Below are positions 1-8,856 of a stretch of DNA of 64,000 bases, in pieces. The notes under the pieces are model-generated. The model saw only the letters and a list, made by a program, of their open reading frames with translations. It was not told the origin of the DNA and did no database searches. Within the stretch, counting starts at the first letter, position 1. Each line of letters starts with the position of its first letter. This DNA is from an uncultured Bacteroidales bacterium (GTDB taxonomy: Bacteria > Bacteroidota > Bacteroidia > Bacteroidales > UBA932): assembly GCA_944323825.1 (NCBI GenBank), contig CALUTY010000015.1:20763-84762 (forward strand). The letters are read 5' to 3'. The position numbers were made by a program, and so were the translations under genes.

Positions 1-273
1 AAATTCAATGCCCTCGTCTATCTGACGGTGCAGCGGCTTCCCGGGCGAACTGTATGCCGGGTGGAACGCAGCATTGTCGCAATAGGTGCAGCCACCCCTG
101 CCTGCCGTGCCGTCCCTGTTCGGACATGTGAAGCCTGCATCAATGACTATCTTCTGGAGCCGTTCGCCATAAGCCTTTCTGAAATGCCCTGCAAATGAAT
201 TATACCTTTTCCCGTCAGCAAAAGAATACATAAGACCGTCAATTTTGACCGCAGGGCAGACACAAATTTCCAT
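1..273 (-). CDS. Radical SAM protein, TIGR01212/YhcC family (partial)
   Basis: Only the first 91 residues lie in the window; the gene continues beyond the left edge. Residues 50-65 read CPNRDGTAGRGGCTYC, with C50, C62 and C65 as the likely ligands of the [4Fe-4S] cluster that binds S-adenosylmethionine. This wide spacing between the first and second cysteine, preceded by an IDAGFT-type strand, is typical of the TIGR01212 (YhcC) group, whose exact reaction I do not know. The ATG at 273 was chosen as the first start after a TATATTTG promoter box; Met15 (ATG at 231) is an alternative. The gene is divergent from the NlpC/P60 gene and shares a very short intergenic region with it. Confidence 0.85.
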   Translation of the reverse strand, partial: MEICVCPAVKIDGLMYSFADGKRYNSFAGHFRKAYGERLQKIVIDAGFTCPNRDGTAGRGGCTYCDNAAFHPAYSSPGKPLHRQIDEGIEF

Positions 274-289
274 GTCCCGCGGCGCGGTG

Positions 290-297
290 CAAATATA
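290..297 (-). promoter_or_regulatory. -7 box for the radical SAM gene
   Basis: TATATTTG on the minus strand, 16 nt upstream of the start codon, matches the Bacteroidetes -7 consensus TAnnTTTG. I see no convincing -33 TTTG. Confidence 0.5.
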
Positions 298-309
298 AGT
301 GATTTTCCA

Positions 310-317
310 TATCTTTG
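310..317 (+). promoter_or_regulatory. -7 box for the NlpC/P60 gene
   Basis: TATCTTTG on the plus strand matches TAnnTTTG. It lies only 12 nt from the divergent box at 290-297, so the two promoters overlap back to back. It also argues that translation starts downstream of it, at ATG 362 or 380, and not at the GTG at 299. Confidence 0.5.
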
Positions 318-379
318 CATTCTCAGAATGCATTTGCGGCAGTCGAGGGATTTGCAAGGCAATGCAACAGACAGGAAAA

Positions 380-1639
380 ATGAACAATACACCTTATAAT
401 ATAATCGCTTTTGCGACAGCCGCAATAATGTCTGTACTGACAGCGGCCGGAGCAAATATTCCGGAGGCAAACTCCAAAACAAAGATGGCAGCCGAAGACT
501 CTCTGCTGACAGAGGGGGCAGACAGGAAATACGGCGTTACGGATTTCTCGGCGAATTACATGAGGGAGGAGCCGGATTTTTCGGCGGAGTTGGGCAATCA
601 GGTGCTGATGGGAACGCCGGTGGAAATCATCGGAGAAGAGGGCTACTGGAAAAAAGTATCGTCGCCGGAGCCATACGAGGCATGGTGTGTGGACAAGGGG
701 CTTGTGGAAATGACAAGGAAAGAACTGGAAAGATACATATCAGCCCCGAAATACATCTTCACTGCCGACTACGGGCACATATACGAGAGGCCGGACACCG
801 GCTCACGCAGAATTTCGGACCTCGTAGCCGGGGACCTGCTCCTTGCTGCTCCGGAAGACAACAATGAGGTCACTGCAAAGAGCAGCAACAGCCGGAAGAC
901 CGTCAAGGGAGGGAAAAAGGCAAAATTCATCAAGGCATCGCTTCCCTCCGGAACGGCAGGATACATCCCGGCTGAAAATGTTGAAAAGTTTGCAGAATGG
1001 GCAGAAAGCAGGAATGCTGATGCTGAAAACATCATATCCACGGCGGAAAGATTCCTCGGTGTGCCGTACCTGTGGGGAGGGACATCAGTCAAGGGCGTGG
1101 ACTGCAGCGGATTCACAAGAATGGTCTGGTTCATGAACGGGGTACTGCTTCCGAGGAACGCATCACAGCAGGCAAGGGCGGGAAAAGAAGTGCCGGTGCA
1201 GGTGGGCATTGATTCAATGTCCTTGTCAGGAACGCTCCCGCAGGCGGACATGAAGACAGAAATGCTCAGACGCACTGCGCAACTTGCCCCCGGCGATCTG
1301 ATATTTTTCGGAACTCCGACGGAAAGCAAGGACAGCATACAATGCCGGGGCATCATGCAGGACAGGAAGCAGGCATATTTCTGCGAAAGGCAGGCGGCAT
1401 CCGCTGCCGTGAACCGCATTCCGGCAAAGATCACCCATGTGGGGATATATCTCGGAGAAGGACGGTTCATCCATGCCTCCGGGAAAGTGCGCATCAGCTC
1501 CCTGCTTCCTGACAGGGATGACTATTATGAACTGTCATACAAAATGCTGTGCGCCAGACGAATCATCGGAGAAGAGGACAAAGGAGGCGGGGTGGTCAGC
1601 ATGCTGAAAAGCCCGGCATATTTCCGGCAGGACAAATAA
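380..1639 (+). CDS. Secreted NlpC/P60 cell-wall peptidase with SH3b domains
   Basis: Predicted gamma-D-glutamyl-diamino-acid endopeptidase that trims peptidoglycan stem peptides in the periplasm. From Met380 the protein has a hydrophobic signal segment (about residues 8-25), two SH3b-like segments (roughly 40-110 and 120-205, the latter interrupted by a lysine-rich insert) and a C-terminal NlpC/P60 domain. The catalytic Cys242 sits in DCSGF, His353 in ITHVGIY and the third polar residue His365 in FIHASG. This order matches the SH3b-NlpC/P60 proteins of Bacteroides. About 100 residues separate Cys and His, longer than in minimal NlpC domains, including an unusual Cys/Gln-rich insert just before the His. 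ATG 362 is an in-frame alternative start; the open frame itself reaches a GTG at 299. It stands alone with its own promoter. Confidence 0.88.
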   Translation: MNNTPYNIIAFATAAIMSVLTAAGANIPEANSKTKMAAEDSLLTEGADRKYGVTDFSANYMREEPDFSAELGNQVLMGTPVEIIGEEGYWKKVSSPEPYEAWCVDKGLVEMTRKELERYISAPKYIFTADYGHIYERPDTGSRRISDLVAGDLLLAAPEDNNEVTAKSSNSRKTVKGGKKAKFIKASLPSGTAGYIPAENVEKFAEWAESRNADAENIISTAERFLGVPYLWGGTSVKGVDCSGFTRMVWFMNGVLLPRNASQQARAGKEVPVQVGIDSMSLSGTLPQADMKTEMLRRTAQLAPGDLIFFGTPTESKDSIQCRGIMQDRKQAYFCERQAASAAVNRIPAKITHVGIYLGEGRFIHASGKVRISSLLPDRDDYYELSYKMLCARRIIGEEDKGGGVVSMLKSPAYFRQDK

Positions 1640-1701
1640 ATATCATAATCTCTGAAACCATAAATTCCTCCGATTTTCATCCGTATGTGGGGGAGTTTTC
1701 C

Positions 1702-1709
1702 TATATTTG
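1702..1709 (+). promoter_or_regulatory. -7 box for the 109-aa gene
   Basis: TATATTTG, followed after about 70 nt of AT-rich leader by the ATG at 1783. Confidence 0.5.
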
Positions 1710-1782
1710 CCCTTTGAATGCAAAAGAATGAGGAGAATTGCATTTTAAGAATTGACATTAACATTTTTAAATATTTATCATC

Positions 1783-2112
1783 ATGAATCTCAGAGACGTA
1801 AAAAAGGACATCGAATATTTCATCGGGGAATTCATTGACGACTGCTCCCTGTTTGTAATGCTCAACCCGGGCAAGGACACAGAAGAAGTCAACAACATCA
1901 TAAGTGAAGCCGTTGACCTCTACAATGACCTCAAGGACAAGATAAACAATGCCCCGAGACCGGAAAAGAAGAAAAAGGAGAAGATTACCCGCAAAGACAG
2001 GAAAAACCTTGCCCCTTACTTTGACGGCATCCGCAGGGAAATGCTTGAAAAGCTTGACGAACTGAGTGAGAAGCTCAGCACGACGATAACAAGCCAGGCG
2101 GAAGGAAAATAG
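1783..2112 (+). CDS. Hypothetical helical protein, 109 aa
   Basis: I do not recognise a named family. The protein is cytosolic (no signal or membrane segment), rich in charged residues and probably all-helical. An N-terminal acidic half (residues 1-55, containing MNLRDVKKDIEYFIGEFIDD) is followed by a run of lysines around residues 60-75 and a second helical, coiled-coil-like segment (about 80-105). It has its own promoter and is followed by a hairpin that could terminate transcription, so it seems to be a single-gene unit. The codon use matches the neighbours, so it looks native. It resembles small uncharacterised proteins common in Bacteroidales, but that is an impression and not an identification. 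Confidence 0.7.
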   Translation: MNLRDVKKDIEYFIGEFIDDCSLFVMLNPGKDTEEVNNIISEAVDLYNDLKDKINNAPRPEKKKKEKITRKDRKNLAPYFDGIRREMLEKLDELSEKLSTTITSQAEGK

Positions 2113-2160
2113 CAAGGCTTCCGGCCAGTTCATGCCGGAATCATTCCGGACCAAAGGATG

Positions 2161-2197
2161 AAAGGGGGTTTGACTGTGAATTGCAGCCGCCCCTTTT
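2161..2197 (+). terminator. Possible terminator after the 109-aa gene
   Basis: AAAGGGG (2161-2167) can pair with CCCCTTT (2190-2196) around a loop that itself holds a small CTG/CAG stem. The following T-run is short. A second hairpin, TTCCGGC/GCCGGAA, lies just upstream at 2119-2140. Confidence 0.4.
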
Positions 2198-2258
2198 GTA
2201 ATATGACGGGCAACCGTCACGTCAGTCCCGGAAAATGTCACCACCAACCCCAGACCAG

Positions 2259-4037
2259 ATGAAACACTACCGCATGATTACAATGGCCGCAGCCGTCATG
2301 TCCATGATGGCCTGCAGCAATGTGCCGCCACCTGAACCATACGGGGCAATCCCTTCTCCGGCACAGGTCGCATGGCAGAAGATGGAAACCAACATGTTCA
2401 TCCACTTCGGGCCGAACACATTCACCGGCTCTGAATGGGGCAGCGGGAAAGAGGATGTGGAAGTATTTGCACCCACAGACCTTGACTGCAGGCAATGGGT
2501 GCGCACAGCCAGGGCAGCAGGAATGAAAGGAGTGATAATCACGGCCAAACACCATGACGGGTTCTGCCTGTGGCCCAATCCGATGAGCAGCCATACCGTG
2601 GCCCGAAGCACCTGGATGGACGGGAAAGGCGACATCCTGCGGGACCTTTCCGAAGCCTGCCGGGAATATGGGCTCAAATTCGGAGTGTACATTTCCCCAT
2701 GGGACAGGAACGATCCGACTTACGGGACGGACGGATACAATGAAGTGTTCCGCAAAACCCTTGACAGTGCATTGGGAGAATACGGGGAAGTGTTCGAACA
2801 ATGGTTTGACGGTGCCTGCGGGGAAGGCCCCAACGGAAAAGTGCAGGTCTATGACTGGGACCTTTATCACAGGACAGTCCACAGACATCAGCCGGATGCC
2901 ATAATATTCAGCGATGTGGGGCCGGGATGCAGGTGGATAGGCAATGAAAGGGGCATTGCAGGGGAAACGTGCTGGTCAACCCTTGACACTGCAGGCTTTG
3001 AGGCGGGAAGGAGCCCGCACAGGGACATTCTTAACACAGGAAATGCCGGTGGACAGGCCTGGGTACCAGGAGAGGCTGATGTTTCGATACGCCCGGGATG
3101 GTTCTGGCGCGAATCCGAGAACAGCAAGGTGAAGACGCTCAGCCAGCTCCTTGAAATCTATTACGGGAGCGTGGGCAGGAACTCTCTCCTGCTGCTGAAT
3201 GTGCCGCCGGACACAAGAGGCCGCATCCATGAAACCGACTCCCTCAGGCTGATGGAATTCCGCTCCGCACTGGACAAGATATTCGCCGTGGACCTCTCCG
3301 ACGGGGCTGCAGCCGAGGCTTCGCAGACAAGGGGCGGTTCGGGAAAATATTCTCCTGCCAATATGCTTGATGATGACTATGACTCATATTGGGCTGCAGA
3401 TGACGGCATCACGGCATCCTCGTTGACCTTCACCCTCGACGGGCCGAAGACATTCAACAGAATCCTGCTTCAGGAATACATTCCCCTCGGGCAGCGGATT
3501 TCCAGGTTCAGCGTGGATGTCCTTGCAGACGGCAGATGGACCAAGGCAGCCGAAGGCACGACCGTCGGCTACAAGAGAATACTCCTCACGGACACCGTCA
3601 CAGCCACCGCTGTCAGAATCAACATAGAAGAATCCTTCGCATGCCCTGTCCTCAACGGGTTCGGCCTGTTCATGGACAATATGATGGCCGCCGACGGCAA
3701 TGAAGACGGCAGAATTTCCCGGAGGTGCACCTTGATGCCTGCCGGCCGTCCGCACGTCCTTGATCTGGGACAGATCCGGACTGTCAACGGATTTTTCTAT
3801 GAACCAGGCAATAACGGGCAGGGAGGCAGCATCATCTGCTATGACCTTGAAACCAGCACAGACGGAAAGACATGGACAACAATACTGAAGGACAGGATGT
3901 TCGACAATATCGTCAACAACCCTGTCCTTCAAGAAGTCAGGTTCAGTTCCCCTTCCGAAGCACGCTACCTGCGCCTCACGCCCACACGCACCGAACTCCC
4001 CGACACATATTCCATCGCCCGTTTCGGCGCCCTGTAA
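2259..4037 (+). CDS. GH29 alpha-L-fucosidase lipoprotein with discoidin-like domains
   Basis: Predicted exo-alpha-L-fucosidase that removes terminal fucose from host or plant glycans. Starting at Met2259 gives a lipoprotein signal peptide with the lipobox SMMAC and the lipidated Cys19, so the enzyme is likely anchored in the outer or inner membrane. The GH29 (beta/alpha)8 barrel covers about residues 30-350, with hallmarks FIHFGPNTF, AKHHDGFCLWP and the nucleophile Asp184 in EQWFDGACG. Two discoidin-like (F5/8 type C) beta-sandwiches follow, roughly 365-480 and 490-592. The general acid is poorly conserved in GH29 and I do not assign it. The frame can be extended to ATG 2235, but the shorter start gives the better signal peptide. 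It converges with galE with only 2 nt between the stop codons and lies far from the mannoside locus. Confidence 0.9.
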   Translation: MKHYRMITMAAAVMSMMACSNVPPPEPYGAIPSPAQVAWQKMETNMFIHFGPNTFTGSEWGSGKEDVEVFAPTDLDCRQWVRTARAAGMKGVIITAKHHDGFCLWPNPMSSHTVARSTWMDGKGDILRDLSEACREYGLKFGVYISPWDRNDPTYGTDGYNEVFRKTLDSALGEYGEVFEQWFDGACGEGPNGKVQVYDWDLYHRTVHRHQPDAIIFSDVGPGCRWIGNERGIAGETCWSTLDTAGFEAGRSPHRDILNTGNAGGQAWVPGEADVSIRPGWFWRESENSKVKTLSQLLEIYYGSVGRNSLLLLNVPPDTRGRIHETDSLRLMEFRSALDKIFAVDLSDGAAAEASQTRGGSGKYSPANMLDDDYDSYWAADDGITASSLTFTLDGPKTFNRILLQEYIPLGQRISRFSVDVLADGRWTKAAEGTTVGYKRILLTDTVTATAVRINIEESFACPVLNGFGLFMDNMMAADGNEDGRISRRCTLMPAGRPHVLDLGQIRTVNGFFYEPGNNGQGGSIICYDLETSTDGKTWTTILKDRMFDNIVNNPVLQEVRFSSPSEARYLRLTPTRTELPDTYSIARFGAL

Positions 4038-4039
4038 GG

Positions 4040-5110
4040 TCAGGCTTTACCTGCCAGGTGCTTTTCCCATGCCCATGCTGAGGCCAGGGTTTCCTCTACT
4101 GTCCTGACTGCTTTCCAGCCAAGTTCCTTTTCGGCAAGGGTCGGGTCGGCCCAGATGGCGGTGACATCACCGGCACGGCGTGGAGCGAACTTGTAGTTGA
4201 GCTTTACTCCGTTGACCTTCTCAAATGCATTCACGAGTTCAAGTACGGAAACCGGCCTTCCTGTGCCGACATTGAATATCTCGTAATCCTTCTTCATCTT
4301 TCCTTCAACCATCCTGGCTACGGCGGCGACATGAGCCTTGGCAAGGTCCACGATATCTATGTAGTCCCTCTGGCAGGTGCCGTCCGGAGTAGGATAGTCG
4401 TTGCCGAAGATGCTCAGACATTCACGCTTGCCGATGGCTGTCTGGGTAATGTAAGGCACGAGGTTGTTAGGCACGCCGCGGGGAAGTTCGCCGATGAGGG
4501 CGGAAGGATGGGCGCCGATAGGATTGAAGTATCTGAGGGCTATGCCTTTTACAGGTCCCTGCCTGTCCATCCCTGCCATGACCTCGGCTCCGTATGCCGC
4601 AGTGGCCTTGACCGTATCCCTCAGGATGTCTTCAGAAATCTGCTTTGTGTTGCCGTACGGTGAAGTGGCGGGCTGGCGCGGCGACTGTTCTGTGACAGGA
4701 AGCACATCAGTCTCACCGTAAACAGTGGCAGAAGAAGAGAACAGCACATTGCACCCTCCATGGTTCTTGGAAGCATCAAGGATATTGAGGAAGGAAACCA
4801 GATTGTTCCTGTAATATTTCAACGGTTCTGCAACAGACTCACCCACTGCCTTGAATGCGGCAAAATGGATGACGGCATCAATGCGGAACTCAGAAAAGAG
4901 CCTGTCCACCGCATCATAGTCGCAGCAGTCAATCTTCTCGAAAGGGATGTCATCCTTTCCCGTTATCTTCTTGACCCCTTCAAAGCATGTGAGGTCGCAA
5001 TTTGACAGATTGTCGGCCACGACGACATCATAGCCGGCCTGAATCAGTTCCACGGTGACATGGCTGCCGATATATCCGGCTCCGCCGGACACCAAGACTC
5101 TCTTTTTCAT
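4040..5110 (-). CDS. galE: UDP-glucose 4-epimerase
   Basis: Interconverts UDP-glucose and UDP-galactose in the Leloir pathway and for surface polysaccharide synthesis; cytosolic. The N-terminal Rossmann motif GGAGYIGSH (residues 9-17) binds NAD+, SSSATVYG (about 125-132) supplies the catalytic Ser, and Tyr152-x3-Lys156 (YGNTK) is the catalytic pair of extended short-chain dehydrogenases. The length of 356 aa is normal for the family. It is transcribed alone from a promoter that is divergent from dacB. Confidence 0.96.
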   Translation of the reverse strand: MKKRVLVSGGAGYIGSHVTVELIQAGYDVVVADNLSNCDLTCFEGVKKITGKDDIPFEKIDCCDYDAVDRLFSEFRIDAVIHFAAFKAVGESVAEPLKYYRNNLVSFLNILDASKNHGGCNVLFSSSATVYGETDVLPVTEQSPRQPATSPYGNTKQISEDILRDTVKATAAYGAEVMAGMDRQGPVKGIALRYFNPIGAHPSALIGELPRGVPNNLVPYITQTAIGKRECLSIFGNDYPTPDGTCQRDYIDIVDLAKAHVAAVARMVEGKMKKDYEIFNVGTGRPVSVLELVNAFEKVNGVKLNYKFAPRRAGDVTAIWADPTLAEKELGWKAVRTVEETLASAWAWEKHLAGKA

Positions 5111-5148
5111 AATTTATCCATTTAAATCAGATTTCACCCAAAATCTTT

Positions 5149-5156
5149 CAAATTTA
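5149..5156 (-). promoter_or_regulatory. -7 box for galE
   Basis: TAAATTTG on the minus strand, 38 nt upstream of the galE ATG. Confidence 0.5.
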
Positions 5157-5201
5157 TAAATTATCAGATGCAATCCATCAATTTTAAGGGTAAAATTTTG
5201 T

Positions 5202-5209
5202 TATTTTTG
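5202..5209 (+). promoter_or_regulatory. -7 box for dacB
   Basis: TATTTTTG on the plus strand, 19 nt upstream of the dacB ATG, so the leader would be very short. Confidence 0.5.
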
Positions 5210-5228
5210 CCTGACAGCAGAATTTGAA

Positions 5229-6824
5229 ATGAAAACCATCATACATGACATATTTGCGGCAGTCCTCCTGGCGGCCGGGATTCCGGCAACGGCAGCTGCA
5301 GGCAATCCGGTGCAGGAATATATTGAAGCTGCAGCGGACGGCACCGTATTGGGCAATGCAGGCTTCGGGATGCTTGCCGTGACATCCGGAGGTGACACTT
5401 TGGCGGCATACGATTTCAAGAGGGCAATGGTCCCGGCATCCAACATGAAGCTCATCACGACAGGCGCAGCCTTGCACCGGCTCGGAGCGGACTACCGATA
5501 CAAGACCGGGATAGGCTATTCCGGGACGGTAAAGGACGGGATTCTCCACGGTGACCTGTACATCATCGGAGGCGGAGATCCAACCATTGCTTCAAGGGAT
5601 TCCATCGCCGTGCCGGTGGAGCAGACATTCAGGCAGTGGAGACAGTTCATAGCCGATGCCGGGATAAAAAGGATTGAAGGGCACATAGTGGGGGACGACA
5701 GGTTCTTCGACAGGGTCATGGAGGAGGATTCATGGCTTTGGAACGACCTGGGGACATATTACGGCACAGGAGTGAGCGGTCTGTCATTCTACGAGAATGT
5801 ACAGGACTTCAATGTGGCTCCCGGAGCAGTTCCCGGCGAGGCGGTGAAAGTCAGCCCGGGGTATCCGGAAGCGCCATGGATGGAATACAGATACTCATGC
5901 ACGACTGGAGCTCCTGGCACAGGCAACAAACTGTATTATTATACTTCCTCACTGGCCCCTGTCGGGGAAATGAGAGGGACTTTTGCATCTGACAGGGCGC
6001 CGAAGACGGAAGAAGGCAGCAACAAGTTCCCTGCCTACACCTGCGCTTGGCATTTCATGGAATATCTGCGTGGATGCGGAGTGGAATGTTCAGAGGGGGC
6101 GGCCGACCTCGGCGACACATTCGGCCAGCCGAAAGGAATGGTATGTCCGGCGGACTCAATCACAATCATCGGCAGCACAGTGTCCCCGGCATTGAAGCGA
6201 ATAGCCTTTGAAACCAATTACGAAAGCAACAATTTCTTCGCTGAAACCATCTTCAAGACCCTCGGCAGAGAATATTCGGGCAAGGGCTCATACGAAACAG
6301 GACGCCAGGCAGTGAAATCCATCCTGTATGATCTCGGGGTGAAATGCAGCGGGGTGAAAATTCAGGACGGAAGCGGCCTTTCAAGGCAGAACTATATCTC
6401 TCCGGAATTTTTCTGCACTTTCCTGAACGCCATGCTCGGCTCCCCTGCCGCCTCAGACTACCTCATGACCATGCCGTCACCCGGCTCCAACGGCACAATG
6501 TCATACCTCATGAGCAGATATGCCTCCGAAACCAGATCCAGAATCCTCATCAAAAGCGGCTCTATGGACGGAGTCCTCTGCTACAGCGGCTACATCCTCC
6601 CTCCCGGCGTGACATCGGCAGAAGTGTTGTCATGCATGACAGGACAGAATCCGGCTTTCGGCACGGACGCTTCCCTCGGACGCAATGACATTATCATCTT
6701 CTCCATCATGACCAACAACTGCACCTCCTCCCCCTACCGAGTCCGCCAGATCCTTGAAAAAATCCTCTACCTCCTCACCACCGGAGTCCCCTCGGCAGGC
6801 GTCAATGCTGGACAGGAACGGTGA
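5229..6824 (+). CDS. dacB: D-alanyl-D-alanine carboxypeptidase/endopeptidase, PBP4 type (peptidase S13)
   Basis: Periplasmic low-molecular-weight penicillin-binding protein that cleaves D-Ala-D-Ala or peptide cross-links in peptidoglycan. An N-terminal signal peptide (about residues 1-25) precedes the catalytic core. All three serine-peptidase motifs are visible: S71-N-M-K74, S333-N-N335, and a K442-S-G triad. The insert between the first two motifs is large, as expected for the S13 family. Its 3' end overlaps the convergent deformylase homologue by 23 nt, so the two mRNAs have complementary tails. Confidence 0.93.
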   Translation: MKTIIHDIFAAVLLAAGIPATAAAGNPVQEYIEAAADGTVLGNAGFGMLAVTSGGDTLAAYDFKRAMVPASNMKLITTGAALHRLGADYRYKTGIGYSGTVKDGILHGDLYIIGGGDPTIASRDSIAVPVEQTFRQWRQFIADAGIKRIEGHIVGDDRFFDRVMEEDSWLWNDLGTYYGTGVSGLSFYENVQDFNVAPGAVPGEAVKVSPGYPEAPWMEYRYSCTTGAPGTGNKLYYYTSSLAPVGEMRGTFASDRAPKTEEGSNKFPAYTCAWHFMEYLRGCGVECSEGAADLGDTFGQPKGMVCPADSITIIGSTVSPALKRIAFETNYESNNFFAETIFKTLGREYSGKGSYETGRQAVKSILYDLGVKCSGVKIQDGSGLSRQNYISPEFFCTFLNAMLGSPAASDYLMTMPSPGSNGTMSYLMSRYASETRSRILIKSGSMDGVLCYSGYILPPGVTSAEVLSCMTGQNPAFGTDASLGRNDIIIFSIMTNNCTSSPYRVRQILEKILYLLTTGVPSAGVNAGQER

Positions 6825-7467
6825 AAAGACTGTCTTTCATGACCTTGTCAGTGTAGAGGATGCCGTCGAGATGGTCGGTTTCGTGCTGGAAGATGACTGA
6901 AGTGTAGCCGGAAATGGTATCGGTAACCTCTTTCATGGAGTCAATATCCTTGTATGACACTACAATCTGCGGATAACGGAGGACAGTACCATAATGACCG
7001 GGAATGGAAAGGCATCCTTCACGACCTGGGACAGGGACACCCTTAACAGAGATTATCCGGATGCACGGGTAGACCTCAACAGGTTCACCTTCCTTGTCAA
7101 AACGTTGTATGGCAACCACCCTTCTGTTTATGCCCACCTGAGGAGCCGCTATGCCGACACCGTCCTGTGACGGATCGGTCATGGTGCTGACCATAAGTGC
7201 GGCCAGCCTTCTGTAATGCTCTGTCGCAAGGTCTGCATCGGAAAAATCCACTGAAGAATCCCTGAGCACCGAAAGGTCAAGAGAATCATTGACTGTCAGG
7301 ACCCTCATCACAGAATCGGCAGAACTGATGACAGAAATTTCTTCCGGGGTGAATGTCAGCCCCGCTTCTTTCTCAGGACGGTCTGACAAAGCTACAAGCA
7401 CAACGAAGGCCGCCGCCGTCACTGCAGCGAACAATGCGGCAAGCATGTCTGAACTGATCATTTTCAT
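6802..7467 (-). CDS. def: Peptide deformylase homologue with N-terminal membrane segment
   Basis: Polypeptide deformylases remove the formyl group from the initiator methionine. All three metal and active-site motifs are intact: GVGIAAPQVG, EGCLSIPG and QHETDHLDG, which provide the Cys and two His metal ligands and the catalytic Glu. Unlike cytosolic deformylases, the protein begins with a hydrophobic helix (about residues 8-28), followed by a charged linker of some 60 residues before the enzyme domain. The start at 7467 was chosen because it overlaps the radA stop as ATGA, suggesting translational coupling; upstream in-frame starts would reach into radA. It could be a signal anchor or a cleaved signal peptide placing the enzyme outside the cytosol. 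Whether this is the only deformylase of the cell cannot be told from the window. Confidence 0.88.
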   Translation of the reverse strand: MKMISSDMLAALFAAVTAAAFVVLVALSDRPEKEAGLTFTPEEISVISSADSVMRVLTVNDSLDLSVLRDSSVDFSDADLATEHYRRLAALMVSTMTDPSQDGVGIAAPQVGINRRVVAIQRFDKEGEPVEVYPCIRIISVKGVPVPGREGCLSIPGHYGTVLRYPQIVVSYKDIDSMKEVTDTISGYTSVIFQHETDHLDGILYTDKVMKDSLFTVPVQH

Positions 7468-8834
7468 TTTGAAAACAGGCTGCGGCATAGGGCCGGGACA
7501 TCGCTGACCTTAACTGCTTCTATGCCGTCAGGAACGTTGTCGGGGCTGCCGAATGATGAAATGTATATTTTTCTGAACCCGAGCCTCTGGGCTTCCATGA
7601 TGCGGCGGTCGGTCTGGGAAACCGGACGGATCTCACCGCTGAGACCAACCTCACCGGCAAAGCAGACATTTGACGGAATGGCAAAGTCAAAATTGGAAGA
7701 CAGCACGGCACAGATGACCGCCAGGTCGCAGGCCGGGTCACTCACCCTCAGGCCACCTGCCATATTCAGGAACACATCCTTCACACCGAGCCTGAAGCCG
7801 GCACGCTTCTCAAGCACTGCCAGAAGCATGTTCAGGCGCCTCACGTCAAAGCCGGTTGCAGAACGCTGGGGAGTCCCGTAAGCGGCTGAGCTGACAAGGG
7901 ACTGCACCTCTATCAGGAACGGACGGGTTCCGTCAAGCATAGCACTGACGGCCACTCCGCTAAGCCCGTCTTCATGCATGGGAATCAGCATTTCAGAAGG
8001 GTTGCTCACCTCCCTCAGCCCTTTTCCGGTCATCTCGAAAACGGCAAGCTCGGAAGTGGAGCCGAAGCGGTTCTTGATGCTCCTTAAAAGCCTGTACGCC
8101 CCCTTGTTGTCCCCTTCAAACTGCAGAACAACATCCACAATATGTTCAAGGACCTTCGGTCCGGCAATGCTTCCCTCCTTGGTGATATGACCAATGAGTA
8201 TCACAGGAACTCCCGTCTCCTTGGCAAAGCGCAGCAGCATGGAAGCACATTCCTTTATCTGCGACACGGAGCCTGCAGAAGATTCCATCGTCTGGGTATA
8301 GACCGTCTGCACGGAGTCCACAATCATCAGGTCCGGCATTATCTTCTTCGCCTCCTCCAGAATGTTTTCCATCAGCGTCTCGCTGTAGATCAGGCAGTCA
8401 CTGTCATCGCCCCCGAGGCGCACTGCCCTCAACTTCACCTGCTTCACGCTCTCCTCTCCCGTGACATACAATGTCCTCAACGACTTGCAATGAAGAGGGA
8501 TCTGCAGGGAAAGGGTGGATTTTCCTATACCCGGTTCTCCGCCAATCAGCACCAGTGAGCCTTCCACGAGCCCGCCTCCGAGAATCCGGTCAACCTCGGC
8601 ATTGTTCAATGAAATCCTGCTGTCCTGAGTCGTGTCTATGTCGGAAAGCGGCATCGGCCTGTGGCTGCTTCCGGGTACGGAAATGCCACGGCGGCTATCT
8701 CCGGACTTCCCCGTCGCCACCTTTTCTTCGACCATTGTGTTCCACTCCCCGCACGCAGGACACCGGCCCATCCATTTGATGCTCTCGTTCCCGCAGGAAG
8801 TGCAGAACCATACAGTTTTCTGTTTCAATGCCAT
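7464..8834 (-). CDS. radA: DNA repair protein RadA (Sms)
   Basis: RecA-related ATPase that helps branch migration and processing of recombination intermediates. Residues 11-28 hold the zinc finger (C11, C14, C25, C28). The Walker A motif GGEPGIGKST is at 98-107, the RadA-specific KNRFG motif near residue 256, and a C-terminal Lon-like domain follows. The length of 456 aa is standard. It is the first gene of a pair with the deformylase homologue, overlapping it by 4 nt, and follows the phosphoesterase gene after 22 nt, so all may be one operon with the helicase upstream. Confidence 0.96.
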   Translation of the reverse strand: MALKQKTVWFCTSCGNESIKWMGRCPACGEWNTMVEEKVATGKSGDSRRGISVPGSSHRPMPLSDIDTTQDSRISLNNAEVDRILGGGLVEGSLVLIGGEPGIGKSTLSLQIPLHCKSLRTLYVTGEESVKQVKLRAVRLGGDDSDCLIYSETLMENILEEAKKIMPDLMIVDSVQTVYTQTMESSAGSVSQIKECASMLLRFAKETGVPVILIGHITKEGSIAGPKVLEHIVDVVLQFEGDNKGAYRLLRSIKNRFGSTSELAVFEMTGKGLREVSNPSEMLIPMHEDGLSGVAVSAMLDGTRPFLIEVQSLVSSAAYGTPQRSATGFDVRRLNMLLAVLEKRAGFRLGVKDVFLNMAGGLRVSDPACDLAVICAVLSSNFDFAIPSNVCFAGEVGLSGEIRPVSQTDRRIMEAQRLGFRKIYISSFGSPDNVPDGIEAVKVSDVPALCRSLFSK

Positions 8835-8856
8835 AAATATCTATTTTCATTTCCGG

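Noticed and set aside
769..2247. Two minus-strand frames of about 240 codons opposite the NlpC/P60 gene and downstream
   Set aside because: They run across a gene with recognised domains and a promoter; the products show no fold.
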